A DNA stretch of 64,000 nt. Origin: Sanderia malayensis. Lineage: Eukaryota; Cnidaria; Scyphozoa; Semaeostomeae; Pelagiidae. The DNA lies in NCBI GenBank assembly GCA_013076295.1, contig RQOL01000139.1, forward strand, positions 1,488,001-1,552,000, read 5' to 3'. Position 1 is the stretch's first letter, and every line of letters starts with the position of its first letter. A program made the translations under genes and the position numbers. Under the pieces are notes generated by a model. The model worked only from the letters and a program-made list of their open reading frames with translations, was not told where the DNA came from and ran no database searches. This document shows positions 35,427 to 46,215 of this stretch, one piece after another.

Positions 35427-36100
35427 CTATGTTCTTTCCTTTGTAGAGGCATGGCCATGTGTTCTGCTAGTTGGAAATTTTGCTGCAATGTAGTTATATA
35501 TACAAGCTGACAATGGTCTCGCGTTATCCCATCCCAGGTAACCAAAACGATATCTGGTTACCCAACGATAGGCAACTGCTCTTAAATATCTATAGAGAGA
35601 TCAATGCATTTTTCTTTTCAGTTTATCGCAAATGCTATAATGCTATTGAAGATATCAGACCTGTAGTGACAATGGCAGCATCGCTGTTTCTCTGCAACAG
35701 CGGTATTCCCTTGGGCCTTGCAGAAAATCTCTACGGCAGTGATGGCAAGTGCACGTGAACGAAATAGTACCCTGAGCTACATCATGCGATTCCATAAAAT
35801 TAGAGTTTGACAGTTGCTACAAATTTATTAAGCGGCAATAGAAACTAACCATTTGTCAATCGAAGAATTAGTTTCAAAACGGGCATTTAGCTCTTGCAGG
35901 GATAGGCTGTCACAGCCAGATTCTTCGTCGTTGCTGCCGTACTCAACTCCAGGTCTGGCAAGGGGTTCTCCTTTGTACGGATTCCTACCTAACGAACTGG
36001 CTACTGCATAGTCTCCCTCTTCTTCACTTCTCTCAAGAAGACTTCTTCTTTCATTGTCCGAGGAGGAGGAACTTGAACTGCAAAACTCGCTTTCCAACAT
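35427..36100 (-). pseudogene. P2X7-like zinc domain protein fragment
   Basis: The first exon is 36100-35856, an acidic and Ser-rich start followed by LNARFETNSSIDKW, with donor GTTAGT. Further left on the minus strand one frame (about 35785-35427) reads CTCHHCRRDFLQGPREYRCC, three in-frame stops, then YLRAVAYRWVTRYRFGYL and ARPLSACIYNYIAAKFP, ending at TAG 35427. CxCxxC...GPREYRCC...AYR...P..C.Y..I...FP is the pattern of the P2X7 receptor C-terminal-like zinc domain, which in cnidarians is widespread in stand-alone proteins. About 40 residues normally found between CCRE and the AYR motif are missing or unrecognisable. The acceptor of the second part is unclear. Confidence 0.6.
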
Positions 36101-37048
36101 TTTAAATAGATATTATCCGGATACTGTTTCAGCATGCAGGTCCGGCTCTTGTTCAGAGGACCATAGTTGAAAAACAATAGCTTGGTTCATTTTGACGTCA
36201 CATTTCACCAAAATCATGAAAATTTTAATTTTTTCAAAATTTGTCAAAATTACTGTGTTCTATTGAAAACAACCGAAATAGGCTTATAATGTGAGGAAAA
36301 TATCGCACTCTTGGCCACAGGTGAGATAATTGAAATCGGCGTCGCCTAAGTTGAGGTGGGACACGGCCAAACTTTCCCATACTCACCCTTATAAAAAAAG
36401 ATTTTCGTGTCATCAAACTGACGTCACAGCTCTTCAACAGACCTGGGTGTGTTTGAGCTTGAAAAAAACAAACTTATACTCGTCAAAAAACACTCAAAAT
36501 AGGTTCTAGTGATATTCAGATCTTTTTCTTTTCATTTCGGTAAAAAATCCATATGTCATTTTAGGCTGCATAAGCCCTTTAAGATGAATATTACATAATA
36601 CCTGTTTTATACTAAGAAATTTATGACAGTATGAAAACCCCTGCCCCAGCATATAACTTTCTTGAAACTTGGGTGATTCGAGTAGTTACTACTTTCCTAT
36701 GAACCACTTTCTTATAAAAAACATACATAAGTCTTCCTTGTTTGTTATGACGCACCCTGAATGTAATACTCAAGAAACAAGAAATGTATTTTCACACTTC
36801 ATGCGTATAGCTATTATAGCCATACAATGACAGAGTTTTTCTTCGCTCTCGGATATGCCACCATATTTTACTACTTTCATTTTCCTGTTATTCTCAAGTT
36901 CTATTGGCTTATTTCTTAGATACGTAAATGTTTTTCTTATTTCTTATTAGTTACTGCTATCCTCCTATTCCGTTTAAATTGTATAAAATTTGCCTTTGCG
37001 ATAGTCAAATTTTAAGTTCAATGCTTTGCATGAAAATTTCACGAGAAC
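36101..37048. other. Unassigned, possible MITE
   Basis: No coding motif. The part 36190-36600 contains TGACGTCACA twice, and the sense GGTGAGTATGGGAAAG on the minus strand, which resembles short non-autonomous elements. Termini were not identified. Confidence 0.3.
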
Positions 37049-37576
37049 ATGTCACAGCTTAAGTTAGTTCTCTCACCGCCAAAGAAGAAGAAAAAAGACG
37101 AAATCAAGAAATGCATAGTTCATCAGAAGGCATACGATGACGAAAAAACAATTACTGAGTTCTCAATGATTTCATGGAATAAAGTAAAAACTGCTGGGTA
37201 AGAGAACTTTTCATTTCTTGTTGCATTTTATTTTACCTTTTACAAAGAAACTTGTCTGTATTTTTTTTGTTTAATTCATTGTGTATCTGAGATTGCCATT
37301 TATAGAAGTCTTGTTCTTTCTATTTCAAAGGTTAATTAGAAATGACGCTGTTGTAATTCAACTTACATCTGAATTAGAAGAAAATGATATTCGAGGCTCT
37401 GAAAGCAGTTACCATGGAAAATGCTACTCGAATTATACCCATCCAAAAACCCTGGCCAGCATAGAAAGGGAAAGGAACAGAAACAAGCAGAAGAAACAGG
37501 AAATGATGGTAGTGAGGTCCCAAGTACCAGTAATGATAGGAGAAGCTCGGTAAGAAGAAAAGACCGGGATGCAGGT
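37049..37576 (+). pseudogene. Two-exon 5' gene fragment with HxxCYxxYT motif
   Basis: Exon 1 (37049-37197) encodes a basic start, MSQLKLVLSPPKKKKKDE, then CIVHQKAY and WNKVKTAG. Exon 2 starts at 37331 in matching phase and encodes NDAVVIQLTSELEEND, then YHGKCYSNYTH. The Cys in CIVH and HGKCY may form a zinc site. This start is typical of long uncharacterised cnidarian proteins, possibly of mobile origin. The frame ends at 37553. An alternative frame through the same DNA gives SEVPSTSNDRRSSVRRKDRD up to a donor at about 37577, so a frameshift near 37490 is likely. Confidence 0.5.
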
Positions 37577-38089
37577 ATGAACGGATATTTAATGTAGCCA
37601 TACAAGATTGCATTTTTGAAAACATTATGATGAAAGTAAAAATGCTGTTATTTTACCACTTCTGCCGCAGTATAAATAATGCATCAGAGTATTTACTAAC
37701 AAGGTTGTTAATGATTTGTTTATCTTTTTAAGGGAGTACAGTTTTTTACAGTGAGCCTTAGAGTTCGAATTAGACAGAGTTGACTGTATACTGCTGCTTC
37801 CTGGGCGAAATAAAAATGATCTTTCTCATACAACATCTGGGTAGCGTCTTCTCTCCGTCTCCATCCGTAAACTGGGCTCTCTAGTTGATGAGGTCGAAGG
37901 CCCATTGTTAGGCCCATAGTTATTGTCATTTACAGGCCTATTTTGACCTTCACTTTTCTGTTTGTTCGCGTTGGCAGAGTTGCCTTAGCCGCACTTTATC
38001 ACCCAATCCTTACTATTCCAAGGCGTGTTAGCTCTCGGTCAGAAGCAGCAATTAACGTCACATGTTCAGCAAAAGCAACAACCACATCA
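37577..38089. other. Unassigned interval
   Basis: No convincing coding region. Short minus-strand frames here show no motif. Confidence 0.3.
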
Positions 38090-38415
38090 TCAAATTGTGA
38101 GAGCAGACACAGCACCAAATGGTGAGAGCACATAATGCTGCGAGTACAGCATCAAATGGTGCGAGCACATCACAAAATGGTGTGAGCACATGATGCTGCC
38201 AGCACAGCATCAAAGGGCGCGAGCACAGCATCAAATGGTGCGAGCACAACACGTATTGACAAATGCACAGCGCAAACGATGTGAGGACACAACCAATTGA
38301 CAAATGCACAGCATATCATGTTGAAACACAGGACACAAATGTTGAGACCACAGCACCAAATCATCAGACCACTACACTGAATGTGTTGAGCACAGCTCCA
38401 AATGTTCAGAACACA
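38090..38415. repeat. Degenerate 21-22-bp VNTR (GAGCACAGCATCAAATGGTG)
   Basis: Imperfect units related to GAGCACAGCATCAAATGGTG recur about a dozen times with indels. They give low-complexity minus-strand frames rich in Cys, Leu and Val that are not genes. Confidence 0.75.
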
Positions 38416-38519
38416 TAACAGAAAGTTGAAAAAAAAAACAATCATGTAAGAACACTGAACGTAAAGTGTTTTGAACACATAAGGCAGCTATGGCGTTCCG
38501 TAGGGATGTAGCAGTGATT

Positions 38520-38790
38520 TTGTATCTGGTGATGATTTGGAGGCAATTTTTCCTCTATCAGATGAAGATGACTTTGAAGATGACAATGAATTAGTTGAAT
38601 CAATTACTTTTTCAGTGACGGAGGTGAGTTATAGTCCTTGTTACTTGCCAGGTCACGTTAAGTATTTTTTAGCCGTAATAGCCTTAGCCTACGCTGTGCA
38701 TGACTTGTCTTTCCTGGTTTGGTTCGTTTAAAAGTTTATCACGTTTATATGCTTATTTGCAGATTGAAAGCCAACCTACAGAGAAGAAGG
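38520..38790 (+). pseudogene. Acidic exon and a short second exon, cut by Helitron copy D
   Basis: A plus-strand frame encodes SGDDLEAIFPLSDEDDFEDD and ends FSVTE at a donor GTGAGT at about 38623. A second block, IESQPTEKK, follows an acceptor TTTGCAG at about 38761. The Helitron begins right after it. The family is unknown. Confidence 0.35.
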
Positions 38791-39742
38791 TTCAATGCTC
38801 GCCCCTTTCAACCCCACTGATGGGTCGCACTTCGTACCCTTACACTCATGCCCCTTTCAACCCCACGTACAATGGGTTAGCTCGCTGCGCTCGCCTGTCT
38901 ATCTATTATCAAAAAACATTGACTGATAGGGTGCACTTCGTGCCCTGCATTCGCTTCGCTCATGCCTCTTTCAACCCCATGTACAATGGGTTAGCTCGCT
39001 GCGCTCGCCTGTCTATCTATTATAAAGAAACATTGACTGATAAGGCGCACTTCGTGCGCTGCATTCGCTTCGCTCATGCCTATTTCAACCCCGCGTACAA
39101 TGGGTTTGCTCGCTGCGCTCGCCTGTCTATCTATTATCAAAAAAGATTGACTGATAGGGTGCACTTCGTGTGCTGCATTCGCTTCGCTCATGCCTCTTTC
39201 AACCCCATGTACAATGGGTTAGCTCGCTGCGCTCGCCTGTCTATCTAAAAACACGCGTCTTCTCCAAAAGTACCTGCTGTTCAACCCGAGGGCAAATTTG
39301 CATGATAACGAAATACGCGTGACTGTTCACGTGAAGTCGCGAAAGAGCCAATCAAATTACAGCAAAAGGCAAAACGGGTCGCATGAACAGCGAATACTCT
39401 GTTCAAAAATTGAGTTCGCGACGCGAATTTGGAAGTTTCGCCAGCGTAAACCGTAGTTTTTTCATGATAGCACAATTAGCAGAATAATTAATGGAATAAT
39501 TCAATAATTTGGGAGAAAATCGAAAAACAAATTCCATTACCCTGGTCAAATTATGAAACTAAGCATTCAGTGTGAATTTCATCGCCATATACCCACATAC
39601 AAAAAAGCCTTTGTGATTACAAGCCTTTCTGGGCGTTCGACCTATTGTTTCGGGTCGAATCTATTGTTTTTGCTGTATTGTTCTATTGTGAATCTATCCA
39701 TTGTTTTGAATCTATTCTACTCCGCAGAATGGTAATATTAGA
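38791..39742 (-). mobile_element. Non-autonomous Helitron copy D
   Basis: The minus-strand 5' terminus TCTAATATTACC lies at 39742, with host A before it (39743 is t). The left side consists of four 114-bp minisatellite units (38800-39246) and is cut before the CTAG end. The segment between the minisatellite and AAAACACGCGTCTTCTCC, present in copies A and H, is deleted. A PIF1 helicase frame starts immediately at its 5' end. Confidence 0.8.
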
Positions 39743-40376
39743 TGCAATTAAAAAATGGAAAATACCCAATGATTCCAATACACGCCAAGCATAACCATGC
39801 AATAGCTGCAAAGTTGTCATCAGATGAATTCTGTGGCTTAGAGTCTGTAATTTATTTAGCAAAAGGAGCTCCTGTAATGCTGACCAGGAACCTTGGGGTG
39901 GAGAAGGGTTTGTGTAATGGCAGTATGGGGACTGTTAGACGTGTGATTTATGCCAATAATGATTTCCCGCCACATCTGCCTATTGCTGTTATTGTTGATT
40001 TCAAGAAATATACTGGTTTGTGTTTCAAGGAAGGCAGGTCTGTTCCAATTGTACCACTAATATCTGAATCAGATTGTGAGAATGGCATTTTGAAAGACAA
40101 CAGCTTCCTCTGAAATTATGTTATGCCATGACAATCCATAAATGCCAGGGTCTAACTTTACCTGAAGTTGTTCTTAATCTTGGCAGGCAAGAAACTACAG
40201 CAGGACCTGCATATGTTGCATTTTCTACAGTTGTGCATTTTCAAGACTTGCTTGTTGAACCATGTTCTTATGAGCGACTTGTAGCTGCTAAAAATAATAG
40301 GAATTTTCAATTTAGAATCAAGGAAGAGTCTCGTCTTGCTGATTTGGCAATGACAACGAAAATTGATTTGCATTAG
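39743..40376 (+). pseudogene. PIF1-type helicase, C-terminal portion
   Basis: The frame starts directly at the Helitron boundary and runs to a stop at 40111-40113. It encodes LAKGAPVMLTRNLGVEKGLC, the region that precedes the last helicase motifs in PIF1-like enzymes. A second frame (from about 40104) carries MTIHKCQGLTLPEV (relatives have HKSQG) and YVAFSTVVHFQDLL (relatives have VALSRV). The frame change near 40105, and the substitutions in both motifs, argue for a pseudogene. PIF1 helicases unwind DNA 5' to 3'. It has no HUH Rep domain visible, unlike the Helitron helicases here. It lies 175 bp upstream of an RPA-like gene. Confidence 0.75.
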
Positions 40377-40551
40377 GCTAATTTCACCTTAAATGCTACA
40401 TTATTTTTATCTTCTAGTGGTTCATCTTTGATGTAATCTTATTATGAATATGAATGTACAGTTATATGTATATATATATTGAATATTTTCATAACAAGAC
40501 CATATTTTATCTCATAGGTTTGTTCATGTGCTCAGGTAGTTTTCCAGTATC

Positions 40552-41686
40552 ATGGCTGCATCAAAAGGTGAGTATTTTCCTTTTCCTGATTTCTCTGACT
40601 TTCCAATTCCTCACTTCTCTAACATTTTAGTTTAGCAGCATATTATTGGTGACAAAATTAACTAATTTTCATGAATTTATTGCCCATTTTTGAAAAGCTA
40701 TTGTGTACACAAGCTACAACGTGTTCTTCTACATTTAGTTTTCTTTTAAAAATTTATGCTCTATATTTACTTCAGATCTTTCAGGATACGTCAGCAATGT
40801 TTCACCAAACAAAACGTCTGGTAAGAAGAACAAGTATTTTGATGTCCAAGTTCAAGTGAGTGAATTTCTGACAGAAAAGGTCAGAATTATGGAGAGTGAT
40901 CAAATGAAACGTGGTCTATTTTTGCGAAAGTTGGAAACAAAATCACCTGTCCAGTTGTCAGCAGTGTCAGTTTCTGGAGGAAATCAAATGTCATTTTTCA
41001 ATGCAAATGTTGGCAACAAAATTCAAGAATTACCAACATTGCCATTCGCATTCATGGAGACCAAGCCTGTCACCATTAAGTCAGTACTGAATGATGATGT
41101 GAGTGGTAATTTCACAGTGCAAGGTGAAATCAAGTGGAAGCAGGAGAAGAAAGTAGTTGAAGTTGGAGCTCCGAGAAATCCACGATGTGTAAGGGATGCC
41201 ATATTAGCAGACGAAACAGCAAATATTTGCATTTCAATTTGGGGAGACCTGATTGTCAACATTGAAGAATACACACCAATTGCCATCACAAATATGGTTT
41301 GTCAATTTTACAATGGAAGGAAATTGTCAACAACTGCCGACTCTGCTGTTTCACACTTGCAAAATGCAATTAACAACATTGATTGGGAAGAAGTCAAAAC
41401 TGCCAAAAGTTTAGAAATGTTATCATGTCCAGAAATTGATTGTGTTCATTGCCATTCTTTTCACATCTGTTGCAACTTAGATTGCAAAAAGAATGTTGTA
41501 CCATTTCCTGGCCAAGCATCAGTCACATGCAGTATATGCAAAAGAAAGATGTTACTTGCGCGATGCAAGGAAACATATACATGTGAATTCATTCTCTGTG
41601 CAACTGATGATAACAAACAATTCAAATTGAAAGCCTTTCCAAACACAATTGATGAGTTTTTGCCAACAAAGGAGAATGATAGATAA
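40552..41686 (+). CDS. RPA-like OB-fold single-strand DNA-binding protein
   Basis: Exon 1 (40552-40567, MAASK) has donor GTGAGT; exon 2 starts at 40776 after TACTTCAG and continues in phase (DLSGYVSNVSPNK). The segment from RNPRCVRDAILADET through ISIWGDLIVNIEEYTPIAI is the pattern of an RPA70-type OB-fold. It is followed by a zinc-ribbon-like series of Cys, CPEIDCVHCHSFHICC and CSICKR. RPA-like proteins bind single-stranded DNA during replication, repair and, in some elements, transposition. A TAA at 41684-41686 ends the frame, but 66 sense codons follow in the same frame to 41887, so the C-terminus may be prematurely cut. The neighbouring PIF1 remnant on the same strand suggests one replication-type mobile element or gene block. 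The start could also be internal. Confidence 0.7.
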
Positions 41687-41887
41687 AGTCTAGAAGACAC
41701 CTTGCTTCAACTCAAAAACGTAGATTTTGAGTTCAATGCGAATCATGTAATCACCAAAATCAGCTACGACAAAATTGATGAGAAAGTGAAAGAAGTTGTG
41801 AGCAATGAGGACAAAGTATTAGCCAATGAGGTAGCACTTTCTGACAACAGTGATGCTCATTTTGACACCAAACAGAAGACTGAATGA

Positions 41888-42770
41888 TTGTGTACCACAA
41901 ACAAACTATGTTTTAAAGGCATTCTGCCAATGGAACCATTCTCATAAGTATTATATTTCTCCAATTTCATTATTTTTGTAGATTTTTTCATTATTATAAA
42001 GCCTTCTTGGCAATGTCACAAAATTTACATGCTCTATTCTCTCTTATATACAATATCTTATAAATTGTCTTGATTCATTTTATTCAACTTGCAAGTCATA
42101 AGTGAAATAATATGCACACTGTGATTAACGTTCAAGAATAGTTTAGATATTTCACATTCAGCATTCCAACTAATTCAGTTGCAACATAAAGCATTTCAAA
42201 CTTTCTCAAAAGTTTCACACAATCTTTCTATTATTTAGTTTTTTGATTGTTGAAAATTATTAAACTGTTTCCTTATAAAAAATGAGTGTGCTTGCAAGGT
42301 GAACTTTTTCAATGCCAATTGGAGTAATTTGTCATCAATTTATTTCAAAATTTTATACTTTTAGATGAATGATACAATATAACATTGTTTATTAAAATGA
42401 ATGAACTACCTATTTGTTGAACTCCTATCACTGTGAAGAATTTGAAAATAAGCTCTCGGAAGCTCTTTTGCTAATATCAGATTTCCAGAATTATGCATCC
42501 ATGTACATGCCAATTGATGCATGCACACCCCGCCATCCTCAAAAAGGCATGTGGGGCACTTAGTTTTATCTATTGCTAGTCTAATCAGATTACTAAGAGT
42601 TATGTTCTTTTATACTTCAGGTATATTTGATGATCATCTGGAAGCAACTAACCAAACACACGTATTGTAAATTGAAGGCTATCATCAACATAAATTCATA
42701 TTGTGGGAAGTTCGTGAATTTGATCTTTCTCGGAAATTTTTATATAATCTGTTCTTTCTTGATAAATATG
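41888..42770. other. AT-rich non-coding interval
   Basis: No supported gene; presumably the 3' flank of the RPA-like gene. Confidence 0.4.
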
Positions 42771-42920
42771 CTAAACGTCAGGCAATTTCAAATTATTGGC
42801 TCTGACACAGAACTCAGAGAATGACTTGTAGGTTGCTGTAGAGGGTGCAGTTATGGGGAAAGCGTGATGGATGTCCTCTTTCTTCTTTTTAATTTTTTCT
42901 GCAGATTCTCTTGGTTTTGC
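42771..42920 (-). pseudogene. Possible last exon of a minus-strand gene
   Basis: After an acceptor-like AAACAG at 42921 the frame encodes a Lys-rich run and then HHAFPITAPSTATYKSFSEF and CVRANNLKLPDV, with stop TAG at 42771. The composition looks protein-coding, but I do not recognise the family and no upstream exon is evident before Helitron copy E. Confidence 0.35.
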
Positions 42921-43056
42921 CTGTTTGCCGTGAAATGAAATGCTTTTGTTAGACAATTTTAAAATGATAAAAGAAACTATTTTTAAATGATAATTTGAGA
43001 TTTCAAAGCTTATCATAACAGTACCTCTGGTATATGGAGGTAATGTATTGGTATTT

Positions 43057-44345
43057 TCTAATATATATATTCTGTGATGTCACGTGCCAAGGGCTCGAAA
43101 CTATGCTGAAACAATAGATTCGACCCGAAACAATAGGTCGAACGCCCCAAGACAATGGGCTGAAACGGCGAACGAGGTATCCATAAAGGCTTTTTTCCGA
43201 GGCCCTTAATCTGCCCTATTTTTAAGTGAGTTGTTCTTTGCCGGCTGAACCAAAAAGTTATCTATATGAGAGCTCAAAGTTTCGACTAAAAGGTTAGGCA
43301 ATTCTTTGTTTATATTCGCTTAGTTGGCTATCACGAAAAAACGACGGTTTACGCTGGGAAAACTTCCAAATTCGCATCACGAACTCCATTTTCGAACAGA
43401 GTGTTCGCTCTTCACGTGACCCGTTTCGCCTTTTCCTGCAATTTGATTGGCTCTTTTCGCGCGACCCACGTGGGTTGTCGATCAATTTTCGTTTTTCGCC
43501 CTTGGCTTGCAGGCGACCCATGCGAATTTTTGGTCGTTTTTCGTTTTTCGCCCTCGGTGCAGCAGGTACTTTGGAGAAGACGCGTGTTTTTGTTTTGGAC
43601 ACAAAGGGCGCCTTTCAAACTGTTTTACGAGCTGAATTATCTTTGTAAAGAGCTGCCAATTGTTTCAAAGACCCCTGGAGAGTTGCAGGAAACAATTGGG
43701 AACACAGGTGATAGCTTTGTTTTGTATACTGAGTTGTTGAAATAGTTTTCGTAGTAGGGGTTGCTTCGGCAAAACAAAGTCAAAGTTATGAATTTTTCAG
43801 GCGCTATTTGCACGATTTTCCCCATTTAAACTTTCCACAAGTGTTTGTATGTTTGTATAGTAGGTATAGTAGGCATAGTATGTTTTTATAGTCGGTATAG
43901 TATGTATAGTATGTTTTTATAGTAGGTATATTAGGTATAGTATGTTGGTATAGTATGCTGGTATAGTAGGTATAGTATGTTGGTATGGTATGTAGTATAA
44001 TATGATGTTATAGTAGGTATAGTATGTTGGTATAGTATGTAGGTATAGTATGATTTTATAGTAGGTATAGTATGTATGTATGTATGTATGTATGTATGTA
44101 TGTTTGTATGTATGCATGTATGTATGGGCATGAGCGTGAGCGAATGCAGCGCACGAAGTGCGCCCTATCAGGCAATGTTTCTTGATAACAGATAGAGAGG
44201 GGAGCGCAGCGAGCTAACCCATTGTAAGTGGGGTGGAAAGGGGCATGAGCGTAAGCGAATGCAGCGCGCGAAGCTCGCCAACCAGATTAAGTTTTTTTCA
44301 CTTGACAGGCTGGGGCGAATGAGCGAAGCGAGTGATGACCCCTAG
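43057..44345 (+). mobile_element. Non-autonomous Helitron copy E, both ends present
   Basis: It starts TCTAATATATATATTCTGTG at 43057 and ends GATGACCCCTAG at 44345, followed by T. It is the only copy in this family here on the plus strand. It has the CCCGTTTCGCC and AAGACGCGTGTTTTTG segments and about 1.4 minisatellite units near the 3' end (44126-44290). Between these lies a microsatellite (43845-44125) not present in other copies. The base before TC is T rather than the usual A. Confidence 0.8.
43845..44125. repeat. GTATAGTAG / GTAT microsatellite in Helitron copy E
   Basis: Interspersed TATAGTAGGTATAGTATGTT and TATGTATGTATG units, purely simple sequence. Minus-strand Tyr/Thr-rich frames through it are artefacts. 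Confidence 0.9.
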
Positions 44346-44528
44346 TTTAATAATAAAGCATGCCTTTACCTTTTTGTCTTAATACTCTTTTCTGGTAATC
44401 TTAATGTTGGTAAAACGCCCGGTTTTAATGTTTTTTATACCATCTAAAATAGGAAGCAGCATCGTATATATTGATTATCAATAAAAAATATTAATCTTTA
44501 AGACCCAAATTCCACACTTTAGTATATA
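44346..44528. other. Unassigned spacer between Helitrons E and F
   Basis: About 180 bp of AT-rich sequence with no feature. Confidence 0.3.
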
Positions 44529-45275
44529 CTAGCCGGGGGTGCTCGCGTTTGCTCGCTTCCCGGAGGGAGGCAAGTGAAAAAAATTTAAGGTGGTTGGCGC
44601 ACTTCGTGCGCTGCATTCGCTTACACTCATGCCCCTTTCAACCTTACTTACAATGGGTTAGCTCGCTGCGCTCGCCTGTTTATCCATTATGAAAAAGCAT
44701 TGACTGATAGGGCGCACTTCTTGCGCTGCATTCTCTTACACTCATGCCTCTGCCTACTCCTTTTACAACAGCTTGGCTCGCTTCGCTCGCCTGATAACCC
44801 CTTATCATAATTTGTTGATTAAAACTTTGGGCTTGTTTACATTAGGTCTAAGCATCGCAACTGTTCTCATGAAGTCGCAAAAGAGCCAATCAACTTGCAG
44901 CAAAAGGCGAAACGGGTCACGTGAACAGCGAATACGTGGTTCGAAAATGGAGTTGGCAACGCGAATTTGGAATTTTTGCCACCGTAAACTGTAGTTTTTT
45001 CGTGATAGCACAATTAGCAGAATATTCAATGGAATAATTCAAAAGAACTTTAAAAAAATGAAACCAAAGATAGATAACCTTGGTCTAATTAATAATTGGC
45101 ATTTTCCATTTGAAATTTAGCGCAATAAATGTACAAACAAAAAAGCCTTTTTGATTACACGGTTCGCCGTTTCGGCCCATTGTCTTGAGGCGTTCGACCT
45201 ATTGTTTCAGGTCGAATCTATTGTTTTTGGCAAGAAAGTGTGTCATCATGTGACCTCCGCAGAATATATATTAGA
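44529..45275 (-). mobile_element. Non-autonomous Helitron copy F, both ends present
   Basis: Minus-strand 5' end TCTAATATATATTCTGCGG at 45275 and 3' end GCACCCCCGGCTAG at 44529, followed by T. The 3' region (CCCGGAGGGAGGCAAGTG on plus) differs from copies A, E and I but resembles copy H, so the family has two 3' end types. It holds about 1.3 minisatellite units and a deleted middle. Confidence 0.8.
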
Positions 45276-46215
45276 CTAGGAAGGCTTGCGCGCTTCGCGC
45301 GCCACCTCCCAAGTGTTTTGGCCTTCGATGTGAGTGGAACAGCGATCTTCAACAAAAATGGGGTGGGTTTCTGTTGTTTTGGCCTTCGATGTGAGTGGAA
45401 CAGCGATCTTCAACAAAAGTGGGGTGGGTTTCTGTTGTTTTGGCCTTCAATGTGAGTGGAACAGCGATCTTCAACAAAGGTGGGGTGGGGTTCTGTTGTT
45501 TTGGCCTTCGATGTGAGTGGAACAGCAATCTTGAACAAAAGTGGGGTGGGTTTCTGTTGTTTTGGCCTTCGATGTGAGTGGAATAGCAATCTTGAACAAA
45601 AGTGGGGTGGGTTTCTGTTGTTTTGGCCTTCGATGTGAGTGGAACAGCAATCTTGAACAAAAGTGGGGTGGGTTTCTGTTGTTTTGGCCTTCGATGTGAG
45701 TGGAACAGCAATCTTGAACAAAAGTGGGGTGGGTTTCTCTTATTTTGACTTTTGATGTGAGTGGAACAGGGATCTTAAACAAAAGTGGGATGGGATTTCC
45801 ATTGTCATGGCCTGCGATCTGAGGTGAATAGCGATCTTAAGCAATAGTGGGGTGGGATTTCCATTGTCACGGCCTCCGATCTGAGGAGAATAGCGATCTT
45901 AAGCAATAGTGGGGTGGGTTTCTGTTGTTTTGGCCTTCGATGTGAGTGGAACAGCGATCTTCAACAAAAGTGGGGTGGGTTTCTCTTATTTTGACCTTTG
46001 ATGTGAGTGGAACAGGGATCTTAAACAAAAGTGGGATGGGATTTCCATTGTCATGGCCTCCGATCTGAGGAGAATAGCGATCTTAAGCAATAGTGGGGTG
46101 GGATTTCCATTGTCATGGCCTCCGATCTGAGGGGAACAGCGATCTTAAGCAATAGTGGGGTGGGATTTCTATTGTTATTGCCTCCGATGTGTTTTATAAT
46201 ATGATCTAAGTGGGA
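45276..46215 (-). mobile_element. Helitron-type 3' end (G) with a 61-bp minisatellite
   Basis: The plus strand starts CTAGGAAGGCTTGCGCGCTT. Read on minus this is GGCGCGCGAAGCGCGC, a perfect hairpin, then AAGCCTTCCTAG and T: a textbook Helitron 3' terminus. It abuts the 5' end of copy F without spacer. The interior is a tandem repeat of a 61-bp unit (TTTTGGCCTTCGATGTGAGT and following), about 14 copies, to about 46200. Later units switch to a variant with GGGATTTCCATTGTCATGG. I could not find the 5' TC end to the right. Frames such as those at 45349-45782 follow the repeat and are not genes. Confidence 0.7.

Noticed and set aside
35471..35758. 95-codon plus-strand ORF
   Set aside because: Antisense to the P2X7-like frame, which has clear family motifs.
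43917..44131. Tyr/Thr-rich minus-strand ORFs
   Set aside because: Translation of a microsatellite.
45349..45782. Repetitive ORFs on both strands
   Set aside because: Products of the 61-bp minisatellite read in different frames.
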